From Planctomycetota bacterium (GTDB lineage: Bacteria > Planctomycetota > UBA8742 > UBA2392), in the NCBI GenBank assembly GCA_025993795.1, contig JAMQHL010000012.1, positions 1 through 64,000 of the forward strand: DNA of 64,000 bases. Direction: 5' to 3'. The position numbers and the translations under genes were made by a program. Positions within the stretch are counted from its first letter, which is position 1; each line of letters begins with the position of its first letter. Below are positions 1-8,941 of the stretch, piece after piece. The notes below the pieces were generated by a model, which was given only the letters and a program-made list of their open reading frames with translations, made no database searches and was not told the DNA's origin.

Positions 1-1100
1 GCGCCCGCAGTGCCCGCCAGTGTCGTGACCACACCGGCGGATGTGATCTTGCGGATCGTGTGGTTGCCGGTGTCTGCCACGTACACGTTGCCGGAGCTGT
101 CCACAGCTACGCTGGAAGGAGATCTAAAACTCGCGGCCGCACCCGTACCGTCGGTGCTGCCTGGCGAGCCCGCAGTGCCCGCCAGAGTGGTGACCACACC
201 GGCCGACGTGATCTTGCGGATCGTGTGGTTGCCGGTGTCTGCCACGTACACGTTGCCGGAGCTGTCCACCGCCACGCCGCGAGAGTATGTAAACCTTGCG
301 TCCGTACCCGTAGCGTCGGTGCTGCCTTGTGCGCCCGCAGTACCCGCCAAGGTCGTGACCAGACCAGCCGATGTGATCTTGCGAATCGTGTGGTTGTACG
401 TGTCTGCCACGTACAGGTTGCCGGCGCTGTCCACCGCTACGCCGGACGGTAGGCTAAACCTCGCGGTCGCGCCCGTACCGTCGGCGCTGCCGTCCAAGCC
501 TGCAGTTCCCGCCAGTGTGGTGACCACACCGGCCGAAGTGATCGCGCGGATCGTGTGGTTGTTGGAGTCCGCCACGTACACGTTGCCGGCGCCGTCCACC
601 GCCACGCCGGATGGATTGTCAAACCTCGTGCCCACACCCGTACCGTCGTTGCTGCCTTGTGAGCCCACAGTGCCCGCCAGAGTCGTGACCACTCCGGCCG
701 ACGTGATCTTGCGAATCGTGTGGTTGTACGTGTCTGCCACGTACAGGTTGCCGGAGCTGTCCACTGCCACGCCGTATGGATAGTAAAACCTCGCAGCCGC
801 ACCCTTACCGTCGGTGCTGCCGGGCGAGCCCGCAGTGCCCGCCAGTGTGGTGACCACTCCCGCCGACGTGACCTTGCGGATCGTGTGGTTGTCGCGGTCC
901 GCCACGTACACGTTTCCGGCGCTGTCTACCGCGACGCTGGCTGGTAGGCCAAACCTCGCGACGGCGCCAGTGCCATCTCTCTCACCGGCTCCACCGCCTC
1001 CTGCCCATGCCTCTGCGGTCAGCTCGTCCGCACACTGCATCGTTGAGGCGAAGGAAATGCTGAGGACTACGACAAACAGCACTCTGGTCAGTGTTGTCAT
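1..1100 (-). CDS. NHL-repeat beta-propeller secreted protein (3' end outside window)
   Basis: The minus strand is open from an ATG at 1100 to the left edge of the window with no stop, so the gene is incomplete at its C-terminus. A GGAG ribosome binding site lies just upstream of the ATG. The product starts with a short hydrophobic signal-like segment, then repeats a 55-residue unit with the recurring phrases GVAVDSSGNVYVADTGNHTI and RKITSAGVVTTLAGTAG. These are typical NHL repeats, which fold as beta-propeller blades and usually mediate binding. At least six units are present. It is probably exported and surface or periplasmic. The open frame on the opposite strand is an artefact of the repeat. 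Confidence 0.88.
   Translation of the reverse strand, partial: MTTLTRVLFVVVLSISFASTMQCADELTAEAWAGGGGAGERDGTGAVARFGLPASVAVDSAGNVYVADRDNHTIRKVTSAGVVTTLAGTAGSPGSTDGKGAAARFYYPYGVAVDSSGNLYVADTYNHTIRKITSAGVVTTLAGTVGSQGSNDGTGVGTRFDNPSGVAVDGAGNVYVADSNNHTIRAITSAGVVTTLAGTAGLDGSADGTGATARFSLPSGVAVDSAGNLYVADTYNHTIRKITSAGLVTTLAGTAGAQGSTDATGTDARFTYSRGVAVDSSGNVYVADTGNHTIRKITSAGVVTTLAGTAGSPGSTDGTGAAASFRSPSSVAVDSSGNVYVADTGNHTIRKITSAGVVTTLAGTAG
25..1014. repeat. 165-bp tandem repeats encoding NHL blades
   Basis: The string gtgacc followed by an acaccggc-like sequence starts at 25, 190, 355, 520, 685 and 850, an exact 165-bp spacing each time. The units are coding (55 residues each, minus strand) and differ by scattered substitutions. 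The spacing is kept by the protein repeat and no indels are seen between copies. Confidence 0.9.
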
Positions 1101-1226
1101 TTGGAATCTCCTACGAAATGCGCGCGAGTAACATATAGCACACCTTTCGGACGCGCCAACAGATACTCAACAATCCCTTGAACCGCCGGCGGTGGAGTCC
1201 CTTGGCTGGGTGCGCGGCGTGTTCGC

Positions 1227-1985
1227 TTACTGTGGGCCTGTTCTTAAGGCTGCTGCGGCTTCGGACTGCGACTTGGGCTGTTGCTTGCTGTACTCGCCGG
1301 CTTTCCAGCGGCGGCGGATTCTTCTTACTGCCTTCAGCATGCGCCAGCCGTCCCTTGCCAGCCTTACTTTGCTGCCGGGGATTTCTTTCCAGTTCACGGG
1401 GACTTCGGCTGTCGGGATGTTCTGCCTTTGCGCCAGAAACAGCAGTTCCACATCGAACGCGAAGCCGTTCTCTTTCGCCGCTTCAAACAGCGCATGGGCG
1501 CGCGGCGTCGCAAACAGCTTGAAGCCGCACTGCGTGTCGCGAATGCCCTTCACGCTGCCCATCCGCACGGCCCGATTGAACCAGCGGCCCAGAAAGCGCC
1601 GCAGCCAGCTTGATACGATCACCGTGCCTTCGCCCTCGCGGCTTGCGATGGCGATTTCGGCGCCCTCAGCCACGGCCTTTTCCAGCGCCGCCAGCTCGGT
1701 CATCCGGGTTGCGCCGTCGGCATCGGCAAACAGGCGAAGCCGCCCCCGGGCCTCGAGCATGCCGCGCCGCACGGCGGCGCCCTTGCCGCTGTTGCGCTCA
1801 AGGCTGATGACGCGTGCGCCCTCGCTGGCTGCGACCTGGGCAGTGGCGTCGGTGCTGCCGTCGTTGACGACGATGATTTCGATGTCGCGCCCGTCGGCTT
1901 TGGCCCACTGGTTGACGTGCCGCAGAAACGCGGGCAGGCGGTCGGCCTCGTTGTAGGCCGGGATGATGATGGAAAGGTCAGGCAT
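1227..1985 (-). CDS. Glycosyltransferase family 2, dolichyl-phosphate glucosyl/mannosyltransferase-like
   Basis: The 252-residue protein opens with LSIIIPAYNEADRLP, continues with IIVVNDGSTDAT and NSGKGAAVRRGM, and has the metal-binding DADGATR motif. This order is that of GT2 enzymes of the DPM1/ALG5-like group. It also has the family's DTQCGFKLF segment and a basic C-terminus. Such enzymes move a hexose from a nucleotide sugar to a polyprenyl phosphate at the cytoplasmic face of the membrane. The donor and acceptor cannot be read from sequence. It is divergent from bshC with about 124 bp between them. No clear ribosome binding site precedes the ATG. Confidence 0.85.
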   Translation of the reverse strand: MPDLSIIIPAYNEADRLPAFLRHVNQWAKADGRDIEIIVVNDGSTDATAQVAASEGARVISLERNSGKGAAVRRGMLEARGRLRLFADADGATRMTELAALEKAVAEGAEIAIASREGEGTVIVSSWLRRFLGRWFNRAVRMGSVKGIRDTQCGFKLFATPRAHALFEAAKENGFAFDVELLFLAQRQNIPTAEVPVNWKEIPGSKVRLARDGWRMLKAVRRIRRRWKAGEYSKQQPKSQSEAAAALRTGPQ

Positions 1986-2109
1986 CAGAGCAGGTTGGTA
2001 GCAGGGAACCGCATCACGGGCAAGCGGAGAGCCAATATGGAACCTTGGGTCCTTTTGCCTTCTTGTGCCCCCAGCTTACGCCGGGGGCTGTTGGGTGTAA
2101 GTTGCGGCT

Positions 2110-3696
2110 ATGTCGATCAAGCCCATGGACCCGAACCTGTTTGATTCCGGCAGCGACCTGGGGCGCCGGTACATCACGGATTTTCCGCGTGTAGAACCGT
2201 TTTATGCGGGCGACTATCGCCGGCCCGAACATCTGGCCGGCTTTGCAAACCGCCTGCTCAACCGCACCTGGAAACCGCGCTTTGACCGCAAGCTGACGGC
2301 GCAACTGCTGCGCGAGTACGCCGCCCGCCACCCTTCGCCGCAGGCGGTGATGGCCAACATCGACAAGCTTGAAAGCCCACAGTGTGTGTGCGTGCTGACG
2401 GGCCAGCAGGCGGGCTTGGGCGGCGGACCGCTGCTTACGCTGTACAAGGCCCTGTCGGCCATCAAGCTGGCCCGGGAAGTGGAACGCGCCTCGGGGCAGC
2501 CCTGCATCCCGGTCTTCTGGAACGCAAGCGACGACAGTGACGTAGAAGAAGTAAACCGTCTGCGCGGCATTGGCGACGGCAAGCTGCTGAAGTTCCGGTT
2601 CAAGTTGCAGGCCGGCCGCACCCATGTGCGCAACCTCCAGCTTCCGGGCCCTGAAGATGCGCAATGGAAAGACGCGGCGCAGGCGCTGGGCAACGGGCCG
2701 TATCGGCAGCGCGCCGAGGTGCTGCTGCGCGACGCCGCCGGGCGTGATTTCGGCGCGGCGTTCACGCGGCTGATGCTTGAACTGCTGGGCTCACGCGGCC
2801 TGGTATTGATTGAGCCCTATGCATTGGCTTCGCACCCGGCCTGGAAGCGCATCCACGCCGCAGAAATCGAGCAACGCGAAGAGAACCGGCAGACGCTGCA
2901 ACGCACCGCCGAGCGCCTCGAGAGCCTGGGGTTGCCTGCGGGCGTGCCGGTCACCAGCCAACTGAACCTGTTCGTGACAATCAACGGCGAGCGCCGCCAC
3001 GTCAGCGGCGAAGGCAAGCGCTTGATCGTTGAGGGCCGCGCCGGCAGCCAGTCTATGACAGGGCTGCTGAAAGAACTGCGCGACACGCCCGAAACGTTCA
3101 CACCCAACGTGCTGCTGCGGCCGCTGGTGCAGAACGCGATTTTTCCCACGGTCGCCTACGTCGGCGGCATGGCCGAGATTGCATATCACGGCTTGCTGAA
3201 GCCGCTGCACCGCAACCTTGGCGTGTTCATGCCGGCGCTGTTTCCGCGGCTTTCGGTCACGATTCTGCGTGCTGAGGACGCCCATGGTTTCGACGATGCG
3301 GTGGCGTTTCGGCGACGCCTGAAGTGGCGCCAGAAAGAAGCGCAGATCGTGGAAGAGTCGGCCAAAGCCGGCACCAAAGAGGCCTTCGCGTCGTTGAAAG
3401 AAAACCTGCTTGGCTTGGGCCGCGGGCTTGATGGTGAGATCCAGCGCCTTGAACAGCGCACACAGCGTGGGCTGAGCGACATGATGACCCGCGTGAAACA
3501 TGACGCGCTAAGCCTGATAGAAGCGGGCACCAGCATGGAGCCGATGCTCAACCGCTACTTTCCTGAAGACAAGCCACAGGAAAGGGTGACGACATTGCTG
3601 GCAGCGTACGCCGAACTGGGGCCCGGGCTGATCGAACTGGCAGAGGACAGTGGTGACGTGTTTGACTTCCAGCACAGGGCGGCAGTGATGGGATAG
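2110..3696 (+). CDS. bshC: BshC, putative cysteine-adding enzyme of bacillithiol biosynthesis
   Basis: The 528-residue length and the motifs VLTGQQAGLGGGPLLTLYKA (around residues 95-115) and PVFWNASDDSDVEEVN match the BshC family, as does the C-terminal coiled-coil region. BshC joins cysteine to glucosaminyl-malate in the last step of making bacillithiol, a low-molecular-weight thiol. BshA and BshB are not in this window, so the pathway cannot be confirmed here. The start at 2110 has no good ribosome binding site; an in-frame ATG at 2125 is an alternative. The sequence directly upstream (TGTAAG, then 8 nt) is a weak candidate for a leaderless promoter. Confidence 0.9.
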   Translation: MSIKPMDPNLFDSGSDLGRRYITDFPRVEPFYAGDYRRPEHLAGFANRLLNRTWKPRFDRKLTAQLLREYAARHPSPQAVMANIDKLESPQCVCVLTGQQAGLGGGPLLTLYKALSAIKLAREVERASGQPCIPVFWNASDDSDVEEVNRLRGIGDGKLLKFRFKLQAGRTHVRNLQLPGPEDAQWKDAAQALGNGPYRQRAEVLLRDAAGRDFGAAFTRLMLELLGSRGLVLIEPYALASHPAWKRIHAAEIEQREENRQTLQRTAERLESLGLPAGVPVTSQLNLFVTINGERRHVSGEGKRLIVEGRAGSQSMTGLLKELRDTPETFTPNVLLRPLVQNAIFPTVAYVGGMAEIAYHGLLKPLHRNLGVFMPALFPRLSVTILRAEDAHGFDDAVAFRRRLKWRQKEAQIVEESAKAGTKEAFASLKENLLGLGRGLDGEIQRLEQRTQRGLSDMMTRVKHDALSLIEAGTSMEPMLNRYFPEDKPQERVTTLLAAYAELGPGLIELAEDSGDVFDFQHRAAVMG

Positions 3697-3962
3697 GAGT
3701 TCCGGGTTTGGGCTTCAACCTTGCCCAAGTTCCTGCCTGCTGCTCCCCGCCTCCTAAGCCTTCCACTCCTAACAACTTCACCGGCAATGACTTGCGACTG
3801 CATCGCTGGCTATGTAACGTTTGCGCCATACTTCTGACTAAATTCAGGCAGAAAAGTGCATTGCAGGCTGAACCGCCTAACGTGCCCTCCGTTTATTCAG
3901 GAGTTACAAGCTACATCATTTGAATCCCGGGTGTTCCGAGGCACCCAAACCAGGAGAGCGCT

Positions 3963-5642
3963 GTGGCAGGCCAACAGCAACAGTACTACGAACAGCCGGC
4001 GGACCAGCAGTTCTATGGGCAGGAAGAGGCCCCCGTTGGCGAGACCGGTGAAGACCTTACCGCACTGGCATCGGTGCCGTGGGTCGCGATTGCGCTGGCG
4101 GTGCACGTGATCATGCTCGTGATCATGTGGTTCATCATCCCGCAAACGCCGACAAGGGCCAAGGTTGAGATCATCAAGGCTCAACAGGAACAGATCGCCG
4201 AGCCGCCTCCGCCCGAGCAAAAGCCCGAGAACGAGACGGAATTCCCGAAGGATGAGCCAGAACAGGAAAATCCGACGGAGGACGAAAAGATCGTTGAGGA
4301 CCCCAAGGACGAGGTCAACGAAGACCCGACCGACAAGCCCAACAACGACCTCGCCGAAAACCCGAACGACGACCCGTCTGACAACGAGTCGCCGCACCCG
4401 AACCGCAACAGCACCACCAGCGCCGTGGGCTTGGGCGGTGGCGTGGGCGGCGGCGGTGGCCGTGGCGGCGCGGGTGGCTTCGCATATCGCCGGGCTCGTG
4501 GCGGTGGCGGTCGTCCCCGTGAAGACCGTGCACGCGCAGCCCTTGAATGGCTCAAGGACCACCAGAACAACGAGGGCCACTGGAGTGCAACCACCTTCAC
4601 GCAGGACAGCAAGCGCGTGAACGCCAGCAAGACCTTCAACATCGACCACGTCAACGTCGGCCAGGCTGACGGCGACAAGGGCTGGGAACAGACCACTGAC
4701 ATCGGCCTTACGGGCATGTCGCTGCTGGCATTCGTCGGCGCCGGCTATGACCACAAGGAAGGCGATTACCGCGCCACCTGCCGCCAGGCGATTCTGTACC
4801 TGCGCAAGGTCCAGAGCAACGATGGCTGCTTCGGCCCCAAGGAAGACGACCACTTTGTCTATAACCACAGCATCTGCGCCATGGCCATGGCTGAGGCTTA
4901 CGGCCTGAGCCTAGACCCGGTGCTGAAGCCGATTGCCGACAAAGGCGTCGAGTTCATCCTGCGGGCACAGAACCCGGGCTTGGGCTGGCGCTATGGCGTG
5001 CAGCCGGGCATCAACGACAGCTCGGTTTCGGGCTGGATGGTTCTGGCACTCAAGAGCTGCAAGATGGCCGGCTTGGAGTTCGACAGCACCAAGTGCTACG
5101 CCGACGCCGCCGAGTGGTTCAAGATGGTGACCGTGGACGTGAACGGGTACCCCAAGTGCGGCTACGACAGCCCGGGCAGCAACAACGCCCGCCTGCGCAC
5201 CGCCGGCGACTACGAACACAACCCGGCGATGGACTCAATCTACGTCATGAGCATGCTGTTCATGGACATCTCCGACCTGAACGACAAGAACATCAAGGCA
5301 CTGGCCAAGATCTGCGTCGAGAAGGACTACCTGCCCAGCTGGGAAAAGAACAAGATCGACTACTACTACTGGTACTACGCCAGCTTGGCGCTGTACCAGG
5401 TTGGCGGCTCGATCTGGTCCACCTGGGAAAAGGCGATGTCCAAGACTCTGCTTGACTACCAGCGCGGCTATCACGCTGAGGACGTCAAGAAGGGCCTGAT
5501 CAACAAGGACATGCTTGATGAGCACGGAAGCTGGGACGCATGCGACGCATGGAGTGCAGCCGGCGGCCGGGTTTACGCCACAGCGATCAACTGCCTTACG
5601 CTTGAGGTGTACTACCGCTATCAGCGCCTGCACAGGGACTAA
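3963..5642 (+). CDS. Membrane-anchored squalene-cyclase/prenyltransferase-repeat protein
   Basis: The GTG start is preceded by AGGAGAG at 6-nt spacing. The 559-residue protein has a Gln-rich N-terminus, one transmembrane helix (about residues 39-61), a Pro/Glu/Asp-rich stretch (about 70-150), a Gly-rich hinge (about 155-185) and then a long domain starting at RAALEWLKDHQNNEGHWSA. That domain has the repeated QxxxGxW-like helices of the alpha/alpha-barrel found in squalene-hopene cyclases and prenyltransferases. The DXDD-type cyclase motif was not found, so catalysis is doubtful. The layout recalls TonB-like proteins: inner-membrane anchor, extended periplasmic spacer, distal domain. A secreted paralogue lies at 18503-19765. 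Confidence 0.8.
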   Translation: MAGQQQQYYEQPADQQFYGQEEAPVGETGEDLTALASVPWVAIALAVHVIMLVIMWFIIPQTPTRAKVEIIKAQQEQIAEPPPPEQKPENETEFPKDEPEQENPTEDEKIVEDPKDEVNEDPTDKPNNDLAENPNDDPSDNESPHPNRNSTTSAVGLGGGVGGGGGRGGAGGFAYRRARGGGGRPREDRARAALEWLKDHQNNEGHWSATTFTQDSKRVNASKTFNIDHVNVGQADGDKGWEQTTDIGLTGMSLLAFVGAGYDHKEGDYRATCRQAILYLRKVQSNDGCFGPKEDDHFVYNHSICAMAMAEAYGLSLDPVLKPIADKGVEFILRAQNPGLGWRYGVQPGINDSSVSGWMVLALKSCKMAGLEFDSTKCYADAAEWFKMVTVDVNGYPKCGYDSPGSNNARLRTAGDYEHNPAMDSIYVMSMLFMDISDLNDKNIKALAKICVEKDYLPSWEKNKIDYYYWYYASLALYQVGGSIWSTWEKAMSKTLLDYQRGYHAEDVKKGLINKDMLDEHGSWDACDAWSAAGGRVYATAINCLTLEVYYRYQRLHRD

Positions 5643-5661
5643 CCGAGCACTTGAAGATCAC

Positions 5662-5686
5662 CGGGGCGGCCAATAGGGCCGCCCCG
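5662..5686 (+). terminator. Intrinsic terminator-like hairpin after the alpha-barrel gene
   Basis: GGGGCGGCC (5663-5671) pairs with GGCCGCCCC (5677-5685) around the loop AATAG, extended by one C-G pair. The following sequence is only moderately T-rich. It lies 20 bp after the stop codon. Confidence 0.6.
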
Positions 5687-5768
5687 CTTGCATTTGTCGC
5701 GCCAATGCTGATCGGCTGCAGGCCAACCTTGCGCTTCGCAGGTCGGTTCTTCACAATCCGCTGCTCGT

Positions 5769-7277
5769 ATGGGCAAGAAGAAGAAACAGAACCAGGGTGG
5801 CGCCGGCCAAGCACGTCCAATGCCGAAGCCGCCGGCAGCAGGCATGAGCACTGAGACTCTGGCCAATCTGCCTGCGCCGTTGCGCGCACTCGACGCGGAT
5901 TACTCGGCGCTGCTGCGCATGCGAAACGTGCGCTGGCTGATTGTCGTCGGCGCCGTGATTGCTGCGCTGTTGCTTGGCTGGTACTTGTCCAGCGTGTTCG
6001 TGCCGCTGCTGGTGGCGCTGGCAACGGCGTACATACTGAACCCGCTTGTCGGCAAGCTGCAGAAGAAGGGCGTGTCGCGCACGCGTGCTGTTTTGTGGAT
6101 ATTCCTTCTGTTCATCGTGCTCTCGGCTGCCATCGGCACCTGGTTTGTCGCCAGCATTGTTCGTGACGTAAGCCAGATGGGCACGCAACTTGGCGATCTC
6201 ATCAACAAAGCCGATGAAGACCAGGAAAGCTGGGTGGCCTCGTACAACGAGTTCGTGCCGGCAAGAATGGAACTGGACCCCGCCGAAGTAAACCTTGAGG
6301 CGATCTTTGATGTTGCTCGCGCCCAGCTGGTCACCACGCGCTCGCAAGTCGAGACCGCAGAAGAGAGTTCCGCCCGGGCCTCGATTGCCGCAGCGCGTGC
6401 CGACCTGCTGGTCAGCTTTCAACGCCTGGACCAGAACAACGACATGCAGTTGTCGAACACAGAGCTGACCGGCGCGACCTTTGCCGAAATCGACGCCAAC
6501 AAAGACGCCACCGTCACAACCGGCGAATGGTTCGCTCACTTTGGCGCCGCGGTCCCCAAGTCAGACTCAACTACACTCACGCCCGAAGCCCAGAAAGCCG
6601 CCGAAGGCGTCTGGTCTGTGGTCAGCGGCGGACTGATGACGCTGTTCAGTTTCCTGCTCTTCATCACGCTGGTGCCTATCTACACGTGGTACTTCATGAC
6701 CGGCTTTGACCGCGTGGTGGCCAAGGGCCGCCAGTACCTGCCCGGCGCCCACCGCGACCGCATTGAGCGCATCCTGAAAGAAGTTGACGGCATGCTGCGC
6801 GCGTTTTTCCGCGGGCGCATTGTGGTCGTCATCATCATTACGGCTGCCACGACCATCGTGTATCTGGTCTTCGGCATCCAGTACGCCGTGCTGCTTGGCC
6901 TGATGAGCGGGCTGGGTGTGCTGATCCCGTACTTCAGCATGGTCGCCGGCTGGATTCCCGCAATCCTGATCTGCCTGGTCACCAAGGAAGACCCGTGGCC
7001 GGCGATCATCGGCATGAGTATCGGCTTTCACGTAATCCAGGCGTTGGAGCAATACGTGCTCACGCCCAAGCTGCTCGGCGACGCCGTTGAATTGCACCCC
7101 GTCACGCTGCTGGTCGGCGTGTTCGTGATGGCAAGCCTGTTCGGCATCTTCGGAGCGCTGCTGGCGGTGCCGCTTACTGCGATTGCCAAAACACTCGGTC
7201 GCGAATTCCTGCTGCCCTACTTCAAGAGCCTCGCCGCCGAAAAACCGTCTGCCCGCGCACCGCCCGCCGGCGCATGA
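5769..7277 (+). CDS. AI-2E/PerM-family permease with an inserted EF-hand pair
   Basis: The 502-residue protein has the hydrophobic profile of the AI-2E exporter (UPF0118/PerM) family: helices near residues 54-90 and 108-130, a long soluble loop, then several helices to the C-terminus, including the family's GLMSGLGVLIPYFSM and HPVTLLVGVF segments. Members export small molecules or cations; the substrate here is unknown. The loop contains two canonical EF-hand calcium loops, at about residues 220-231 (DQNNDMQLSNTE) and 242-253 (DANKDATVTTGE). These are not part of the usual family architecture. The start ATG has no strong ribosome binding site. Confidence 0.82.
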   Translation: MGKKKKQNQGGAGQARPMPKPPAAGMSTETLANLPAPLRALDADYSALLRMRNVRWLIVVGAVIAALLLGWYLSSVFVPLLVALATAYILNPLVGKLQKKGVSRTRAVLWIFLLFIVLSAAIGTWFVASIVRDVSQMGTQLGDLINKADEDQESWVASYNEFVPARMELDPAEVNLEAIFDVARAQLVTTRSQVETAEESSARASIAAARADLLVSFQRLDQNNDMQLSNTELTGATFAEIDANKDATVTTGEWFAHFGAAVPKSDSTTLTPEAQKAAEGVWSVVSGGLMTLFSFLLFITLVPIYTWYFMTGFDRVVAKGRQYLPGAHRDRIERILKEVDGMLRAFFRGRIVVVIIITAATTIVYLVFGIQYAVLLGLMSGLGVLIPYFSMVAGWIPAILICLVTKEDPWPAIIGMSIGFHVIQALEQYVLTPKLLGDAVELHPVTLLVGVFVMASLFGIFGALLAVPLTAIAKTLGREFLLPYFKSLAAEKPSARAPPAGA

Positions 7278-7328
7278 GTCGATGCACCCCGCTGCTCTCT
7301 TCAGCTTCGCGTTCGGACCACGGCGAAC

Positions 7329-7334
7329 TACAAT
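7329..7334 (+). promoter_or_regulatory. -10 box TACAAT for a probably leaderless Nudix gene
   Basis: TACAAT ends 6 nt before the ATG at 7341, which would put the transcription start at or next to the start codon. No Shine-Dalgarno sequence lies in between. No convincing -35 box was found. Confidence 0.5.
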
Positions 7335-7340
7335 CCGGTC

Positions 7341-7838
7341 ATGGCCGATGAACCCCATACCGACACCGTGCCCGGGGCAATTCGCGTGGCAGCCCGCGCC
7401 CTGATCATTGAAGAGGGGCGCTTGCTGGTCATGACCTATCGCGACGACAAGGGCCAGTGGTGCGTAACGCCCGGCGGCGGCATCGCCAAGCTGGAAACGC
7501 TCGGCGACGGCCTCAGGCGCGAAGTGCGCGAAGAACTCTGCATCGATATTGATGCAGGCGACATCGTCTACGTCCGTGAGCTGCTGGGCAAGAACGCCAA
7601 GGTCAAGCACGGCGGCATCACTGAGCAGACCCACCAGCTTGAAATCTTCTTTCGCTGCAAGCGCCACGGTGAAGTGAGACTCGGCGCCCACCCCGACCAG
7701 TACTGCACCGGCTTCGACTGGGTGCCACTGACCGAGCTTTCCGACCGCAACTTCTACCCGCACGCCCTGGCAGGCCGCCTGAGCCAGGATGTCACAGCCG
7801 GCTTTCGCCCCCACCGCAACTATCTCGGCGACGCCTGA
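7341..7838 (+). CDS. Nudix hydrolase
   Basis: The 165-residue protein carries a Nudix box around residues 50-75: a Gly, five residues, Glu, seven residues, then REVREEL. The usual Gly of the terminal Gly-hydrophobic pair is Cys here. The REVREE core, which binds magnesium, is intact. Nudix enzymes split nucleoside diphosphates linked to another group (NDP-X); the substrate is not readable from the sequence. The start lacks a ribosome binding site and lies directly after a TACAAT box. Confidence 0.87.
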   Translation: MADEPHTDTVPGAIRVAARALIIEEGRLLVMTYRDDKGQWCVTPGGGIAKLETLGDGLRREVREELCIDIDAGDIVYVRELLGKNAKVKHGGITEQTHQLEIFFRCKRHGEVRLGAHPDQYCTGFDWVPLTELSDRNFYPHALAGRLSQDVTAGFRPHRNYLGDA

Positions 7839-7962
7839 ACTGCACCAATCGCGCAGCACAACCTGAACAATCATCTTTTGCTCAATCCAAACCGCCTCGC
7901 TTGCCGAACAGGGACATGGCGCGTCGTCCTCTGAACGCGCCCTTACACACCCGAGGTGAGAT

Positions 7963-8913
7963 ATGGCATCACGCAGAAGCGGACGCAGGGGCAAGAAAAA
8001 CGGCATCGGCAAGTTCGTGGTGATCGGCGCGATGCTCGTGGCGCTGGGTGTCGGCGGCTGGTTTATGTTCGGCGGTCGCGACGGCAACAACGTCACTGAA
8101 TCCGGCATCAACGACCTGATTCCCGGCATCCATGGTCCCGGCGCCGGCGATGCTGACAGCGAAAGGCCTGCGCAGTCACTGGCCCAGGTCCAGATGCTGC
8201 TGACCGAAGTGTCGGCCGGCCTGGCCACAGGCGAAGACGCGGCCCGCGAGGGGGCCCTGCGCGACGGATACAAGCGGCTAACAGCACTGCTTGAGTCACC
8301 GCTTCCGGTCGAAGAGCGCGAACGCGCCATCGAGCTGTTTCACGCGATCACCGACGAGCTGTTCTTGAGCAACGCACACAACGAATTCAGCGAGAACTAC
8401 ACCGTCAAAAGCGGCGACAGCTTTGACCGCATCGCCCGCAAGTACGGCATCAGCAACAATCTGCTGTATGACCTGAACAAGCGCCCACGCGGCAACTCCA
8501 ACCTGCACCCCGGCGAGAATCTGAAAGTTCCCAAGGGCGAGCCGCGCGTCGTGGTCCGCAAAGGCGACTTCACGACCAGCTTGTACTTCGGCGACAACCT
8601 GGTGCGCCAGTACATCGTGGCACACGGCAAGAACGACAACACACCCGTCGGCACGAGCACCATCACCAGCATGGGTATCGACCCCGAAAAGTCCTCCCGC
8701 GGCGCCAACGACCCCGTCAACGAAATGAAGCTGCGCTGGATTGGCTTGGCCAACTATGCGGGCGGACGCACCGGCATCGGCTTTCATGGCACCCAACATC
8801 TCGACAGCATTCCGGGCATGACAAGCCGTGGCTGCATCCGCATGCGTGACCACGACGTAGTTGAGCTGTACGACATTCTTCGCATCGGAAACAAAGTCGA
8901 AGTCCGCGCCTGA
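7963..8913 (+). CDS. LysM and L,D-transpeptidase (YkuD) protein, membrane-anchored
   Basis: The 316-residue protein has a basic N-terminus, one transmembrane helix (about 20-40), a helical spacer, a LysM domain (about 145-190, starting YTVKSGDSFDRIARKYGI) and a C-terminal YkuD domain. The catalytic motif is HGT followed by SRGCIRM, with the active-site Cys. Such enzymes make 3-3 crosslinks in peptidoglycan or attach proteins to it; LysM binds the glycan. The start follows a GAGGTGAG ribosome binding site. It is followed after 28 bp by a paralogue of the same domain order. Confidence 0.9.
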   Translation: MASRRSGRRGKKNGIGKFVVIGAMLVALGVGGWFMFGGRDGNNVTESGINDLIPGIHGPGAGDADSERPAQSLAQVQMLLTEVSAGLATGEDAAREGALRDGYKRLTALLESPLPVEERERAIELFHAITDELFLSNAHNEFSENYTVKSGDSFDRIARKYGISNNLLYDLNKRPRGNSNLHPGENLKVPKGEPRVVVRKGDFTTSLYFGDNLVRQYIVAHGKNDNTPVGTSTITSMGIDPEKSSRGANDPVNEMKLRWIGLANYAGGRTGIGFHGTQHLDSIPGMTSRGCIRMRDHDVVELYDILRIGNKVEVRA

Positions 8914-8941
8914 ACCAACACCCACTCTCCAGGAGTCAGCT

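Noticed and set aside
10-783. Long plus-strand open frame with repeats
   Set aside because: It is antisense to the NHL-repeat gene on the minus strand, which has a signal-like start, a ribosome binding site and a recognisable fold. The repeat itself keeps both frames open.
1-1014. CRISPR-like array from regular spacing
   Set aside because: Period is 165 bp, units are coding throughout and there is no repeat/spacer alternation.
6567-8330. 587-residue minus-strand open frame
   Set aside because: It spans parts of three good plus-strand genes (permease, Nudix, L,D-transpeptidase) and has no ribosome binding site or domain.
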